A stretch of DNA of 64,000 nt, taken from NCBI RefSeq assembly GCF_001418345.1, contig NZ_LIPW01000001.1:594429-658428 (forward strand). The letters run 5' to 3'. Of this stretch, positions 18,247-26,574 are shown in pieces. The position numbers were made by a program, and so were the translations under genes. How positions within the stretch are numbered: position 1 is the stretch's first letter; each line of letters begins with the position of its first letter. The stretch comes from Pseudidiomarina woesei (GTDB taxonomy: Bacteria; Pseudomonadota; Gammaproteobacteria; Enterobacterales; Alteromonadaceae). Below the pieces are notes generated by a model. The model was given only the letters and a program-made list of their open reading frames with translations. It ran no database searches and was not told where the DNA came from.

Positions 18247-19440
18247 TTACATTTTGCTATCAAGATATTTGCCGGTTTCTTTGTGTCCAAAGTCCGGAAT
18301 CATGTCATGAAATAACGCCACGAGCTCGTCTTTGCTCCAGCGAAGTTCACGCTTCATACGGCTAATGTGCTGCTCAAAGTGCAGCAATAACTCCGCTTGA
18401 TAATTGGCTTCGTTTTTTATCACGCCAAGATTAGCAAAGCGTGCCATATCAAGCACTTCGTGCTCGGTAAAAAATTCTTCAAAATCTTTTTCACCGGTGG
18501 TGTCGCTGGCGGTAAACAAGCATGGCCACTTGCCCTGCTGTGGCAAGGTTTTTACCAACTCGCGCGCTTCATCTTCACTGCTGCATAAGTGTGGCTCATA
18601 GCCGCGTTTACGCAAATATTTCTCGGCAATTTCCGAGAAGGTGATCAAATGCAGCGCTTCGCTTAACTTCGGGAAGAAAATATCGCGATTTTCGCCGAAA
18701 ATGCATGACATTAGGCACAACTCACCAGACTCTTGCGGCGTGACAAAATAGCGCTTGATATCATTGGGGGCCACAATGGGCTGTAATTTTTGCAAGCGCT
18801 GATTAAAACCATGCAGCAACGAGCCATCAGAAAACGCCACGTTCGCAAAGCGAGCCGTTGAAATGGCAATTTGCTCGCTACGACGCATTAAAAACATTTC
18901 CATAATGCGTTTTGACGCACCCATCATGTTCACTGGATTCGCCGCTTTGTCGGTCGACACACAAAAGTACTTTTGCGTGCCTTTCGCAATGGCTTGCCCA
19001 AGCGTCTTGTCGGTGTTGAATACATTCACGTCAATCATACGCATCAGCGTATAGGGATCTTTCTCGCTGCGCACATGCTTTAAGGCTGACAAATTCAGCA
19101 CGTAGTCAAATTGGCCATCAGCTTCAATAAAGGCATCGTATTCAACTGAGCCAATATCTAGCGCAAAGGTTTGAAAGTCGCCATCTATATAACCAAACGA
19201 ACTGCGAATATCGCGCACTAACTCAACCAAGTTATTTTCGCTAATATCCACCACATGCAACTTTTTCGGGTTGCGCTTAAATATTTCTTTGGTTACCGCC
19301 TGGCCAATTGAGCCTGCCCCACCAATCACCAAAAAAGAAGAGCCGCGCACTCGTTCACGCAGCTCTTCATCATGTTTGGCTATGTCGGTAGTAAACAGTT
19401 CTTCGGTTCGACCAATCAGTTCAAGTATTTCTGTCGCCAT
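18247..19440 (-). CDS. legB: NDP-GlcNAc 4,6-dehydratase (LegB-like)
   Basis: An extended SDR of the Polysacc_synt_2 family, 397 aa, soluble. The Rossmann motif VIGGAGSIGQ is near residue 38. The active site STDKAANPVNMMGASKR has Met where classical SDRs have the catalytic Tyr, as in WbpM/PglF-type dehydratases, and keeps the Lys. It should convert UDP- or GDP-GlcNAc to the 4-keto-6-deoxy sugar, the first committed step of the pathway. Its C-terminal ~100 residues are less conserved. The ATG at 19440 is chosen over TTG at 19446; no strong Shine-Dalgarno is seen. It begins 55 bp after dnaJ. Confidence 0.85.
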   Translation of the reverse strand: MATEILELIGRTEELFTTDIAKHDEELRERVRGSSFLVIGGAGSIGQAVTKEIFKRNPKKLHVVDISENNLVELVRDIRSSFGYIDGDFQTFALDIGSVEYDAFIEADGQFDYVLNLSALKHVRSEKDPYTLMRMIDVNVFNTDKTLGQAIAKGTQKYFCVSTDKAANPVNMMGASKRIMEMFLMRRSEQIAISTARFANVAFSDGSLLHGFNQRLQKLQPIVAPNDIKRYFVTPQESGELCLMSCIFGENRDIFFPKLSEALHLITFSEIAEKYLRKRGYEPHLCSSEDEARELVKTLPQQGKWPCLFTASDTTGEKDFEEFFTEHEVLDMARFANLGVIKNEANYQAELLLHFEQHISRMKRELRWSKDELVALFHDMIPDFGHKETGKYLDSKM

Positions 19441-19480
19441 GTTCAATCACTAAAATAAGAAAACTTACCAACATTAACGC

Positions 19481-19507
19481 ATAATACCGGCTTGATTATC
19501 CAGTCAA
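19481..19507 (-). promoter_or_regulatory. Candidate promoter of the legB operon
   Basis: TTGACT (19507-19502, inside the end of dnaJ) and TATTAT (19486-19481) are separated by 15 bp, shorter than ideal. No terminator is visible between dnaJ and legB, so read-through from the heat-shock operon is an equal possibility. Confidence 0.3.
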
Positions 19508-20638
19508 ATCGTCGAAAAACTTGCGCACGCCATCAAAGAAGCCTTTCTCTTTTGGGCGGTATTTGCCGGCTTCTTCGCCAGTACCCATCGACTCTTCCAG
19601 CTCTGCCAATAACTCGCGTTGGCGAGCGGACAAGTTTACCGGTGTTTCTATCACAACCTTACAAATCAAGTCGCCCACTGCGCCAGAGCGCACTGACTTC
19701 ACACCTTTGCCGCGCAAACGGAACAACTTACCGGTTTGCGTTTCAGCGGGTATTTTCAGTTTTACTTTGCCTTCTAGGGTTGGCACTTCAATGTCGCCAC
19801 CAAGTGCTGCACGAGTAAAGCTCAGTGGTACTTCGCAATACAAGTTGTTGCCATCGCGTGCAAAAATTGGGTGTTCGCGTACATGCACTTGCACGTACAA
19901 GTCACCTGCTGGTGCGCCCATTTCGCCCGCTTCGCCTTCGTTACTTAAACGAATTCTGTCACCGGTATCAACACCTGCCGGAATTTTCACGGACAAGGTT
20001 TTAGTTTTTTCGACGCGACCTTCACCATGACAACTACGGCACGGATCTTTAATCACTTTACCGCGACCACGGCAATGTGGGCACGGTTGCTGCACCGCAA
20101 AAAAGCCTTGCCGCATTTGAATTTGACCAGAGCCATGGCAATGGCCACAGGTATCGGCACTTGACCCTGCTTTTGCACCACTACCGTCGCAGTCTTCACA
20201 GGTGCTTAGCTTTGGAATTTTCAGCTCGACTTCTTTGCCGCGAACGGCTTCTTCTAAACTTAGCTCAAGGTTGTAACGTAAATCGGCACCTCGTTGTGCT
20301 TGAGGGCGCCCGCGACGGCCACCGCCGCCACCAAAAATATCACCGAACACATCACCAAAAATATCGGCAAAATCAGCCGCACCCGCGCCACCGCCAAAAC
20401 CACCTTGGCCTTGTTCAAACGCGGCATGGCCATACTGGTCATAAGCTGCACGTTTTTGTGGGTCGACCAACACCTCATAGGCAGCCTTAACCTCTTTAAA
20501 CTTAGTTTCGAGGTCTTTGTCACCTTTGGTGCGGTCTGGGTGATACTTCATCGCTAGCCGTTTATAAGCCTTTTTGATGTCGCGTTCGCTGGCATCTTTG
20601 CTGACACCCAGTACGTCATAAAAATCTGGTTTAGACAT
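19496..20638 (-). CDS. dnaJ: Co-chaperone DnaJ (Hsp40)
   Basis: DnaJ delivers unfolded clients to DnaK and stimulates its ATPase. J domain 1-70 with HPD at 33-35, Gly/Phe-rich linker about 75-115, then four CxxCxGxG zinc repeats ([32 protein letters not shown]) and the C-terminal substrate domains. Length 380 aa, against 376 in E. coli. It follows dnaK after 108 bp, which contain a hairpin. The usual next gene in relatives is dapB; here it is the sugar cassette. Confidence 0.98.
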   Translation of the reverse strand: MSKPDFYDVLGVSKDASERDIKKAYKRLAMKYHPDRTKGDKDLETKFKEVKAAYEVLVDPQKRAAYDQYGHAAFEQGQGGFGGGAGAADFADIFGDVFGDIFGGGGGRRGRPQAQRGADLRYNLELSLEEAVRGKEVELKIPKLSTCEDCDGSGAKAGSSADTCGHCHGSGQIQMRQGFFAVQQPCPHCRGRGKVIKDPCRSCHGEGRVEKTKTLSVKIPAGVDTGDRIRLSNEGEAGEMGAPAGDLYVQVHVREHPIFARDGNNLYCEVPLSFTRAALGGDIEVPTLEGKVKLKIPAETQTGKLFRLRGKGVKSVRSGAVGDLICKVVIETPVNLSARQRELLAELEESMGTGEEAGKYRPKEKGFFDGVRKFFDDLTG

Positions 20639-20684
20639 AGTTATGTGGTTTCCACGTTCCTTAATTTGCTCTCGCCTGATACGA

Positions 20685-20721
20685 ACACACGGAGGCTACC
20701 TTGGCGGCAACCCCCGTGTGT
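20685..20721 (-). other. Hairpin between dnaK and dnaJ
   Basis: ACACACGG (20685-20692) pairs perfectly with CCGTGTGT (20714-20721), with further GG/CC pairs inside. No T tract follows on the minus strand. It may protect the dnaK transcript end or lower dnaJ expression relative to dnaK. This role is an inference. Confidence 0.5.
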
Positions 20722-20746
20722 GTTATTTCAGACACCCGGTGGGCGC

Positions 20747-22660
20747 TTATTTTTTGTCGTCTTTGACTTCTTCAAACTCAGCGTCAACCACATCGTCAGC
20801 AGCTTGTTTGGCAGAGCCATCGGTGTCGCCACCGGCTTGTTGGGCTTTTGCTTGAGCCGCTTCCATTAGCTTGCCAGATGCTTCAATTAAGGCTTGTTGC
20901 TTCGCTTCAATTTCTGCTTTGTCACTGCCTTTAATAGCAGCTTCCAAATCGCTTAGCGCTGACTCAACCGCTTCTTTGTCGCTTGCTTCTAAGCTGTCAC
21001 CAACCTCTTCAAGCTGTTTGCGCGTACCATGTACCAAAGCATCGGCTTGGTTACGTACTTGCACCATTTCTTCAAACTTACGGTCTTCCTCTGCGTGCGC
21101 TTCGGCATCACGCACCATTTTTTCTACTTCGTCGTCGCTCAAGCCAGATGAAGCTTTAATGGTGATCTTCTGTTCTTTACCGGTGTCTTTGTCTTTCGCA
21201 GACACATGCAAGATACCGTCGGCGTCAATATCAAAGGTCACTTCAATTTGTGGTTCGCCACGGCGACCCGGACGAATACCTTCTAAATTGAACTGGCCCA
21301 GAGACTTGTTATCTGCTGCGCGCTTACGCTCGCCTTGAATAACATGCACAGTTACCGCTGACTGGTTGTCTTCAGCAGTTGAGAAAGTTTGCGACTGCTT
21401 CGTTGGAATAGTCGTGTTCTTCTCAATCAACTTGGTCATTACGCCGCCCATGGTTTCAATACCCAGCGACAATGGTGTTACGTCCAGCAACAGTACGTCT
21501 TTCACGTCACCTTGCAATACGCCGGCTTGTACCGCAGCACCTACCGCAACCGCTTCGTCTGGGTTCACGTCACGACGAGGCTCTTTACCGAAGAAGTCAG
21601 TAACCGCTTGCTGTACTTTTGGCATACGGGTTTGACCGCCTACCATAATAATGTCGTTGATGTCACTCACCGACAAATCAGCGTCTTTCAATGCTTGCTT
21701 CACTGGCTCTAAGGTTTTCGCAATCATGTCTTCAACCAAAGACTCTAACTTGGCACGTGTTACCTTAATCGCTAAGTGTTTCGGGCCAGTCGCATCCGCC
21801 GTAATGTACGGTAAGTTCACTTCGGTTTGCTGCGCTGAAGACAACTCAATTTTGGCTTTCTCTGCCGCTTCTTTTAAGCGCTGCATAGCCAGTGGGTCTT
21901 TACGCAAGTCAATGCCTTGGTCTTTGTTGAACTGCTCAACCAAGTAATTGATCAAACGGTTATCAAAGTCTTCACCACCTAAGTGCGTGTCACCATTAGT
22001 TGCTAGTACTTCAAAGGTATGCTCGCCTTCAACTTCATCAATTTCAATAATTGAGATATCGAAAGTACCACCACCTAAGTCGTACACTGCAATAACGTTA
22101 TCGCCTTTCTTCTTATCAAGGCCATAAGCTAACGCAGCAGCAGTAGGCTCGTTGATAATACGCTTCACTTCTAGGCCAGCAATACGGCCTGCGTCTTTGG
22201 TTGCCTGACGCTGCGCGTCGTTAAAGTAGGCAGGAACGGTGATAACCGCTTCAGTTACTTTTTCACCCAAAAAGTCTTCCGCAGTTTTCTTCATTTTTTT
22301 CAAAACTTCGGCAGAAATTTGCGGTGGCGCTTTCTTGTCGTCGTTAATTTGTACCCAAGCATCGCCATTGTCTGCTTCAACAATTTTGAATGGCATAATA
22401 CCAATGTCGCGCTGCACTTCTTCGTCTTTAAAACGACGACCAATTAAACGCTTAATGGCAAACAAGGTTTTGTTGGCGTTGGTTACCGCCTGGCGCTTCG
22501 CTGGTGAACCCACCAACACTTCGCCGTCGTCAGTGAATGCAACCACAGATGGGGTTGTGCGATCACCTTCAGCATTTTCAATAACACGCGGTTTGTCACC
22601 ATCAAGTACTGCTACACACGAGTTTGTAGTACCTAAGTCGATTCCAATAATTTTACCCAT
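20747..22660 (-). CDS. dnaK: Chaperone DnaK (Hsp70)
   Basis: An ATP-driven chaperone of 637 aa (E. coli 638). The nucleotide-binding domain (1-385) shows [16 protein letters not shown] at the N-terminus, the [13 protein letters not shown] and [12 protein letters not shown] motifs, and GGQTRMP. The linker [16 protein letters not shown] leads to the beta-sandwich substrate domain and the helical lid. The tail ends in acidic EEVKDDKK. It works with GrpE and DnaJ encoded on either side. A sigma-32 promoter of its own lies upstream. Confidence 0.99.
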   Translation of the reverse strand: MGKIIGIDLGTTNSCVAVLDGDKPRVIENAEGDRTTPSVVAFTDDGEVLVGSPAKRQAVTNANKTLFAIKRLIGRRFKDEEVQRDIGIMPFKIVEADNGDAWVQINDDKKAPPQISAEVLKKMKKTAEDFLGEKVTEAVITVPAYFNDAQRQATKDAGRIAGLEVKRIINEPTAAALAYGLDKKKGDNVIAVYDLGGGTFDISIIEIDEVEGEHTFEVLATNGDTHLGGEDFDNRLINYLVEQFNKDQGIDLRKDPLAMQRLKEAAEKAKIELSSAQQTEVNLPYITADATGPKHLAIKVTRAKLESLVEDMIAKTLEPVKQALKDADLSVSDINDIIMVGGQTRMPKVQQAVTDFFGKEPRRDVNPDEAVAVGAAVQAGVLQGDVKDVLLLDVTPLSLGIETMGGVMTKLIEKNTTIPTKQSQTFSTAEDNQSAVTVHVIQGERKRAADNKSLGQFNLEGIRPGRRGEPQIEVTFDIDADGILHVSAKDKDTGKEQKITIKASSGLSDDEVEKMVRDAEAHAEEDRKFEEMVQVRNQADALVHGTRKQLEEVGDSLEASDKEAVESALSDLEAAIKGSDKAEIEAKQQALIEASGKLMEAAQAKAQQAGGDTDGSAKQAADDVVDAEFEEVKDDKK

Positions 22661-22705
22661 GATTCGTCTCCAACTTCATAATCTAAAACAGGTTTGATAA
22701 CTCAA

Positions 22706-22733
22706 ATATGGGGTGGCTTTTTCGCATTTCAAC
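22706..22733 (-). promoter_or_regulatory. Sigma-32 promoter of dnaK
   Basis: Minus strand: GTTGAA (22733-22728), 14 bp, CCCCATAT (22713-22706). This matches the -35 CTTGAA with one change and the -10 CCCCATNT fully. A GGGGTG/CACCCC inverted repeat (22734-22739 with 22711-22716) overlaps the -10 and could act as a weak grpE terminator. Confidence 0.8.
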
Positions 22734-22749
22734 ACCCCGTGTATGGTTA

Positions 22750-23331
22750 TTAAGAATTTTTTACCACCATCACCATAGCTGGGCGCAATAAGCGACCGCT
22801 TAAGGTGTAGCCTTTTTGCATCACCGCCAATACGGTGTTGTTTTCGTGCTCTTCCGACGGCTGCATCGCCATCGCCTGATGCAATTCAGGATTAAATGCA
22901 TCACCCACTGCGCCTACCGCTTCAACACCAAACTTGGTTAAGGTGCTAAGTAAGTTCTTGTGTGTTAATTCAATACCTTCAAGAAAGCCTTTGTTGACAT
23001 CATCCGCTTGCGCGGCAATATCTAGTGCTCGCTCTAAGTTATCGACACTGTCGAGCAATTCACCGGCAAATTTCTCCAACGCAAATTTATGCGCTTTTTC
23101 TACTTCTTGCGCCGAGCGACGACGAATATTTTCCATTTCGGCAACCGCTCGCACGGCACGGTCGTTGGCGTCATCAGCACGCTGCTCAGCTTGGCTTAAC
23201 GCTAATTCCAACGCTGCAATACGTTGCTCATTATCATCAACGGCTTCCACCTGCTCAGTTTGCTCTTCCGTCGTTTCTACGGTTGGCTCTTGCTGGTTTT
23301 CTGTAGCCGTGGTTGAATCTTTCTTGGTCAT
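22750..23331 (-). CDS. grpE: Nucleotide exchange factor GrpE
   Basis: GrpE releases ADP from DnaK. The first ~50 residues are Glu/Gln-rich and disordered. A long helix follows (about 50-120, [33 protein letters not shown]). The C-terminal beta domain carries the conserved [20 protein letters not shown] and [16 protein letters not shown]. The start is the ATG of MTKKDST, giving 193 aa (E. coli 197). Twelve upstream codons in frame lie in the leader and do not fit the family. It heads the grpE-dnaK-dnaJ order. Confidence 0.97.
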   Translation of the reverse strand: MTKKDSTTATENQQEPTVETTEEQTEQVEAVDDNEQRIAALELALSQAEQRADDANDRAVRAVAEMENIRRRSAQEVEKAHKFALEKFAGELLDSVDNLERALDIAAQADDVNKGFLEGIELTHKNLLSTLTKFGVEAVGAVGDAFNPELHQAMAMQPSEEHENNTVLAVMQKGYTLSGRLLRPAMVMVVKNS

Positions 23332-23400
23332 AACGCTTACTCTTGGTTGAATTTCACAAATGAACAATAATTTGTTGTGATATAACTATCTTGCAGGCAG

Positions 23401-23428
23401 TTATGGGGTCAGCTATTGACGATTCAAG
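23401..23428 (-). promoter_or_regulatory. Sigma-32 promoter of grpE
   Basis: Minus strand: CTTGAA (23428-23423), 14 bp, CCCCATAA (23408-23401). The -35 is a perfect consensus match and the -10 nearly so. It lies 70-97 bp upstream of grpE, inside the short region shared with divergent nadK. Confidence 0.85.
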
Positions 23429-23455
23429 TCAATGGGCCGAAAAAAAGGAAAAAAC

Positions 23456-24346
23456 ATGTCGACACCAACGCAACCACCATTTAAGCGAATTGCACTCATT
23501 GGCAAAGTGCACCATGAGGCCACGCGCAAAACGTTGCTAAAGCTTGAGCGCAGTTTGCTAGAGCTAGGGTTCGACGTGATGATAGAAGCCCGCACAGCCG
23601 AACAACTCACTAGCACCGCGGCCAAGGTGTTGCCACTGCAACATTTGGGCGAAGCTGCCGATTTAGCTGTCGTAGTAGGCGGCGACGGTAACATGTTAGG
23701 TGCGGCGCGCATTCTTTGTGAAGCTGATGTCGCTGTCATTGGTGTTAACCGCGGTAACCTAGGCTTTTTAACTGACTTAGACCCAGAACATGTGGTGGAG
23801 CAGCTTAAACCAGTTTTAGCTGGCCACTATCAAATTGAACAACGCTTCTTATTGCAGGCTGAAGTATTTCACTGTGGTAAATCGAACAATGTTGGGCGCG
23901 CTATTAACGAAGTGGTTTTGCACTCGGACAAAGTGGCTCACATGATTGAATTTGAAGTGTTCGTCAACGATGAGTTTGTCTATAGCCAACGTTCAGACGG
24001 GCTTATTATTAGTACCCCAACAGGGTCAACCGCGTATTCATTATCGGGCGGTGGGCCAATTCTCACGCCAGGACTAGACGCCATGACCTTGGTGCCCATG
24101 TTCCCCCACACCCTCAGCAGCCGCCCTATTGTCGTTGATGGCCACAGTACCATTCGATTGCGTGCAGCTTCCGATAATGACACCTTGCAGCTAAGTTGCG
24201 ACGGCCATGTACGCATGAGCGTGCAGCCTAGCGATGACGTGGTTATTCAGCAATACCCTCGGCGCTTGCGTTTAGTGCACCCAGAAGACCACAGCTATTA
24301 CCGTGTACTACGTAATAAATTAGGCTGGGGCAGCCGCTTGTTTTAA
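23456..24346 (+). CDS. nadK: NAD kinase
   Basis: NadK phosphorylates NAD to NADP with ATP. The 296-aa protein has the [11 protein letters not shown] motif near residue 74, [13 protein letters not shown] near 98, the [20 protein letters not shown] segment, and the glycine-rich [23 protein letters not shown] of the family. Length and sequence match E. coli NadK (292 aa). The ATG at 23456 has AAGGA 6 bp upstream, and eight extra in-frame codons before it overlap that site. It is divergent from grpE and precedes recN, a common order. Confidence 0.97.
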   Translation: MSTPTQPPFKRIALIGKVHHEATRKTLLKLERSLLELGFDVMIEARTAEQLTSTAAKVLPLQHLGEAADLAVVVGGDGNMLGAARILCEADVAVIGVNRGNLGFLTDLDPEHVVEQLKPVLAGHYQIEQRFLLQAEVFHCGKSNNVGRAINEVVLHSDKVAHMIEFEVFVNDEFVYSQRSDGLIISTPTGSTAYSLSGGGPILTPGLDAMTLVPMFPHTLSSRPIVVDGHSTIRLRAASDNDTLQLSCDGHVRMSVQPSDDVVIQQYPRRLRLVHPEDHSYYRVLRNKLGWGSRLF

Positions 24347-24402
24347 CCCGAAACGAAAAATTTTTAGCCCCCTCTTGCATTACTGTATAAATACTGTATA
24401 AC

Positions 24403-24422
24403 TACTGTACACATACACAGTA
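24403..24422 (+). promoter_or_regulatory. LexA (SOS) box of recN
   Basis: TACTGT-N8-ACAGTA, an exact match to the CTGT-N8-ACAG consensus with TA flanks. Two further TACTGTATAA half-sites sit at 12-bp intervals just upstream (from 24381), so more than one LexA dimer may bind. It lies 14 bp before the recN start. SOS control of recN is established in E. coli. Confidence 0.88.
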
Positions 24423-24435
24423 TTTGGGGTGTCTT

Positions 24436-26112
24436 ATGCTGCTTCATATGCAAATTCGCAACCTTGCGGTTGTTCGCCAACTTGATATTGACTTTTCTGC
24501 TGGCATGACAGCAATTACCGGCGAAACCGGTGCTGGTAAATCGATTGCGCTAGACGCACTCGGTTTATGTTTAGGTGATCGCGCTGATGTTGATCTTATT
24601 CGCGCCGAAGCCGATAAAGCCGAAGTGACCGCCACCTTTCAACTCGGTGAAACAGCCACGCCTGCACGTCATTGGTTAGCTGAAAACGAACTACAAGACG
24701 ATGAACCACAAAACTGTGTGTTGCGCCGCTTAATTACCCGCGAAGGCCGCTCAAAAGCTTGGATCAACGGCTACCCTGCAACCGTGTCGCAACTGAAACA
24801 ACTGGCACCTTTGTTAGTGAATATTCACGGCCAGCACGAGCATCAGCTGCTAACCAAGCCTGAGCACCAACTGACACTGCTTGACGCTTATGCGCGCCAT
24901 CACAATGTCTTACATGATGTCAGCGAGGCTTACCAACATTGGTACAACCTTCGTAAACAACAAAAACAGCTACACCAACAGCAAGCCGACATCGATTCGC
25001 GTATGCAATTGCTGCGTTATCAAGTCAGCGAACTTAACGACTTCGCATTAGCCGATGGCGAGTTTGAAGAACTTGAGCAACAGCACAAACGGTTAACTAA
25101 CAGTGCCGCCCTGCAAGAAGATTCAGCCTTTGCCCTCAATGCGGTATACGAAGGCGAGCACAACAACGCATATAGCTTGTTGCAAAGTGCAATTTCCCGC
25201 TTAGAAAGCCAGCTTGATAATGACCCGTCATTAACTGACGCGGTGCGCATGCTTAATGAAGCCAGCGTACAAGTAGAAGAAGCAGCTCGCGAATTACGTC
25301 ATTACCAAGACCAAATTGAATTAGATGACGAGCAATTAGTTATTGCTGAGCGGCGCGTCACGCAAGCCATTCAATTAGCACGCAAGCATCAGCTTGAGCC
25401 AAGTCAGCTAGCACAGCACCACCAACAATTGCTCGCCGAGTTAGGCCAACTTGAATCAAGCCAAGCTGAGTCTGAAGACATAGATGAGCGCGTTGATAAA
25501 GCCGCAAACCAATATCGTAACGCCGCAGCGAAACTGTCCGAAAGTCGACAACAGGCAGCCGCGGAGTTAAGCGAGCGCATCGCCAAGAGTATGCAGCAAT
25601 TGAATATGCCGCACGGGCGCTTCGTCATCGAGGTAAACCATCGGGCTCAAGCTCCTGCTACACGGCTTGGTACAGACGAAGTTTGTTTTACTGTCACAGC
25701 AAACCCCGGTCAGCCATTACAACCATTAGCTAAAATAGCTTCTGGCGGTGAATTGTCACGCATTAGCTTGGCTATTCAAGTTATCACTGCAAGCCAGTTA
25801 ACAACGCCAACGTTAATGTTCGACGAAGTTGACGTGGGTGTTGGTGGCGCTACTGCCGCAACCGTGGGTAAATTATTACGTCAACTTGGGGAATCAAATC
25901 AGGTTATTTGTGTCACACACTTACCTCAAGTTGCTGCGAAAGCTCATCAGCAGCTTCGGGTTGACAAAGTAACCGATGGCGCAAGTACAGAAACACATAT
26001 GATTCAGCTTGACAAAGAATCGCGTGTAATTGAACTCGCGCGTTTGCTTGGCGGTGACGCAATCACGGAAACGACCAAAGCAAATGCTGCTGAATTACTT
26101 GCGGTAAGCTAG
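24436..26112 (+). CDS. recN: DNA repair protein RecN (SMC-like ATPase)
   Basis: RecN is an SOS-induced protein for double-strand-break repair. The 558-aa protein has an N-terminal ATPase half (ITGETGAGKSIALDALGLCLG, Walker A near 33-40), a pair of coiled coils (about 150-360, Gln/Glu-rich) around a hinge, then SGGELSRISLAIQVI (signature) and MFDEVDVGVGG (Walker B) at about 438-470. The ATG at 24436 (MLLHMQIRN) aligns with E. coli; a TTG four codons upstream is less likely. Length matches E. coli RecN (553). Confidence 0.97.
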   Translation: MLLHMQIRNLAVVRQLDIDFSAGMTAITGETGAGKSIALDALGLCLGDRADVDLIRAEADKAEVTATFQLGETATPARHWLAENELQDDEPQNCVLRRLITREGRSKAWINGYPATVSQLKQLAPLLVNIHGQHEHQLLTKPEHQLTLLDAYARHHNVLHDVSEAYQHWYNLRKQQKQLHQQQADIDSRMQLLRYQVSELNDFALADGEFEELEQQHKRLTNSAALQEDSAFALNAVYEGEHNNAYSLLQSAISRLESQLDNDPSLTDAVRMLNEASVQVEEAARELRHYQDQIELDDEQLVIAERRVTQAIQLARKHQLEPSQLAQHHQQLLAELGQLESSQAESEDIDERVDKAANQYRNAAAKLSESRQQAAAELSERIAKSMQQLNMPHGRFVIEVNHRAQAPATRLGTDEVCFTVTANPGQPLQPLAKIASGGELSRISLAIQVITASQLTTPTLMFDEVDVGVGGATAATVGKLLRQLGESNQVICVTHLPQVAAKAHQQLRVDKVTDGASTETHMIQLDKESRVIELARLLGGDAITETTKANAAELLAVS

Positions 26113-26161
26113 TTCGATTGTTTATCATCGGGTTCAGAAACCAAAATCAACAGCAGGTGTT

Positions 26162-26515
26162 ATGAAAGCTTTAATTATTGCAGGTAGTTTACTGGTCCTT
26201 AGCGGATGTTCTGTTTTCGAAAGTTGGGTTTATCGCATCGACATACCGCAGGGTAATTACCTAGAGCAACGTGACATCAATCAGTTGCGTGTAGGCATGA
26301 CCAAAGAACAAGTGGTTTATGTAATTGGCACGCCAGTTGCTGAAAATGCTTTTGATCAAGATGTGTGGTTTTACGTATTTAATATGAATTCAGGTGTTAG
26401 CAAAAGTGAAGATTACCAACGCAATGTGAAATTAACATTCGTCGATGGCAAGCTCGCTAGCTACGAAGGTGACTTTGATCGCCCTGAAAACTTCGACACA
26501 CCGCTAGAGCAGTAG
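26162..26515 (+). CDS. bamE: Outer-membrane assembly lipoprotein BamE (SmpA)
   Basis: A subunit of the BAM complex that inserts beta-barrel proteins into the outer membrane. The 117-aa precursor has lipobox LSGC (Cys16). The mature SmpA/OmlA fold shows YRIDIPQGNYLEQRDINQLRVGMTKEQV and the family's conserved GTP segment (VIGTPVAENAFDQDVWFYVF). Length is close to E. coli BamE (113). It follows recN by 49 bp, the same order as in E. coli. Confidence 0.96.
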   Translation: MKALIIAGSLLVLSGCSVFESWVYRIDIPQGNYLEQRDINQLRVGMTKEQVVYVIGTPVAENAFDQDVWFYVFNMNSGVSKSEDYQRNVKLTFVDGKLASYEGDFDRPENFDTPLEQ

Positions 26516-26574
26516 TGAATCAGCAGTATCTGCGCTAGCGTCTTCCAAATTCGGAAGCTTGATTAGGGAGCACG

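Noticed and set aside
12405-19440. A pseudaminic acid pathway
   Set aside because: The dehydratase, aminotransferase and hydrolysing 2-epimerase are LegB/LegC/LegG-like; no PseG/PseH-type genes are present.
20871-22697. Several long plus-strand frames antisense to dnaK and grpE
   Set aside because: They mirror the codon pattern of highly conserved chaperone genes; no ribosome sites.
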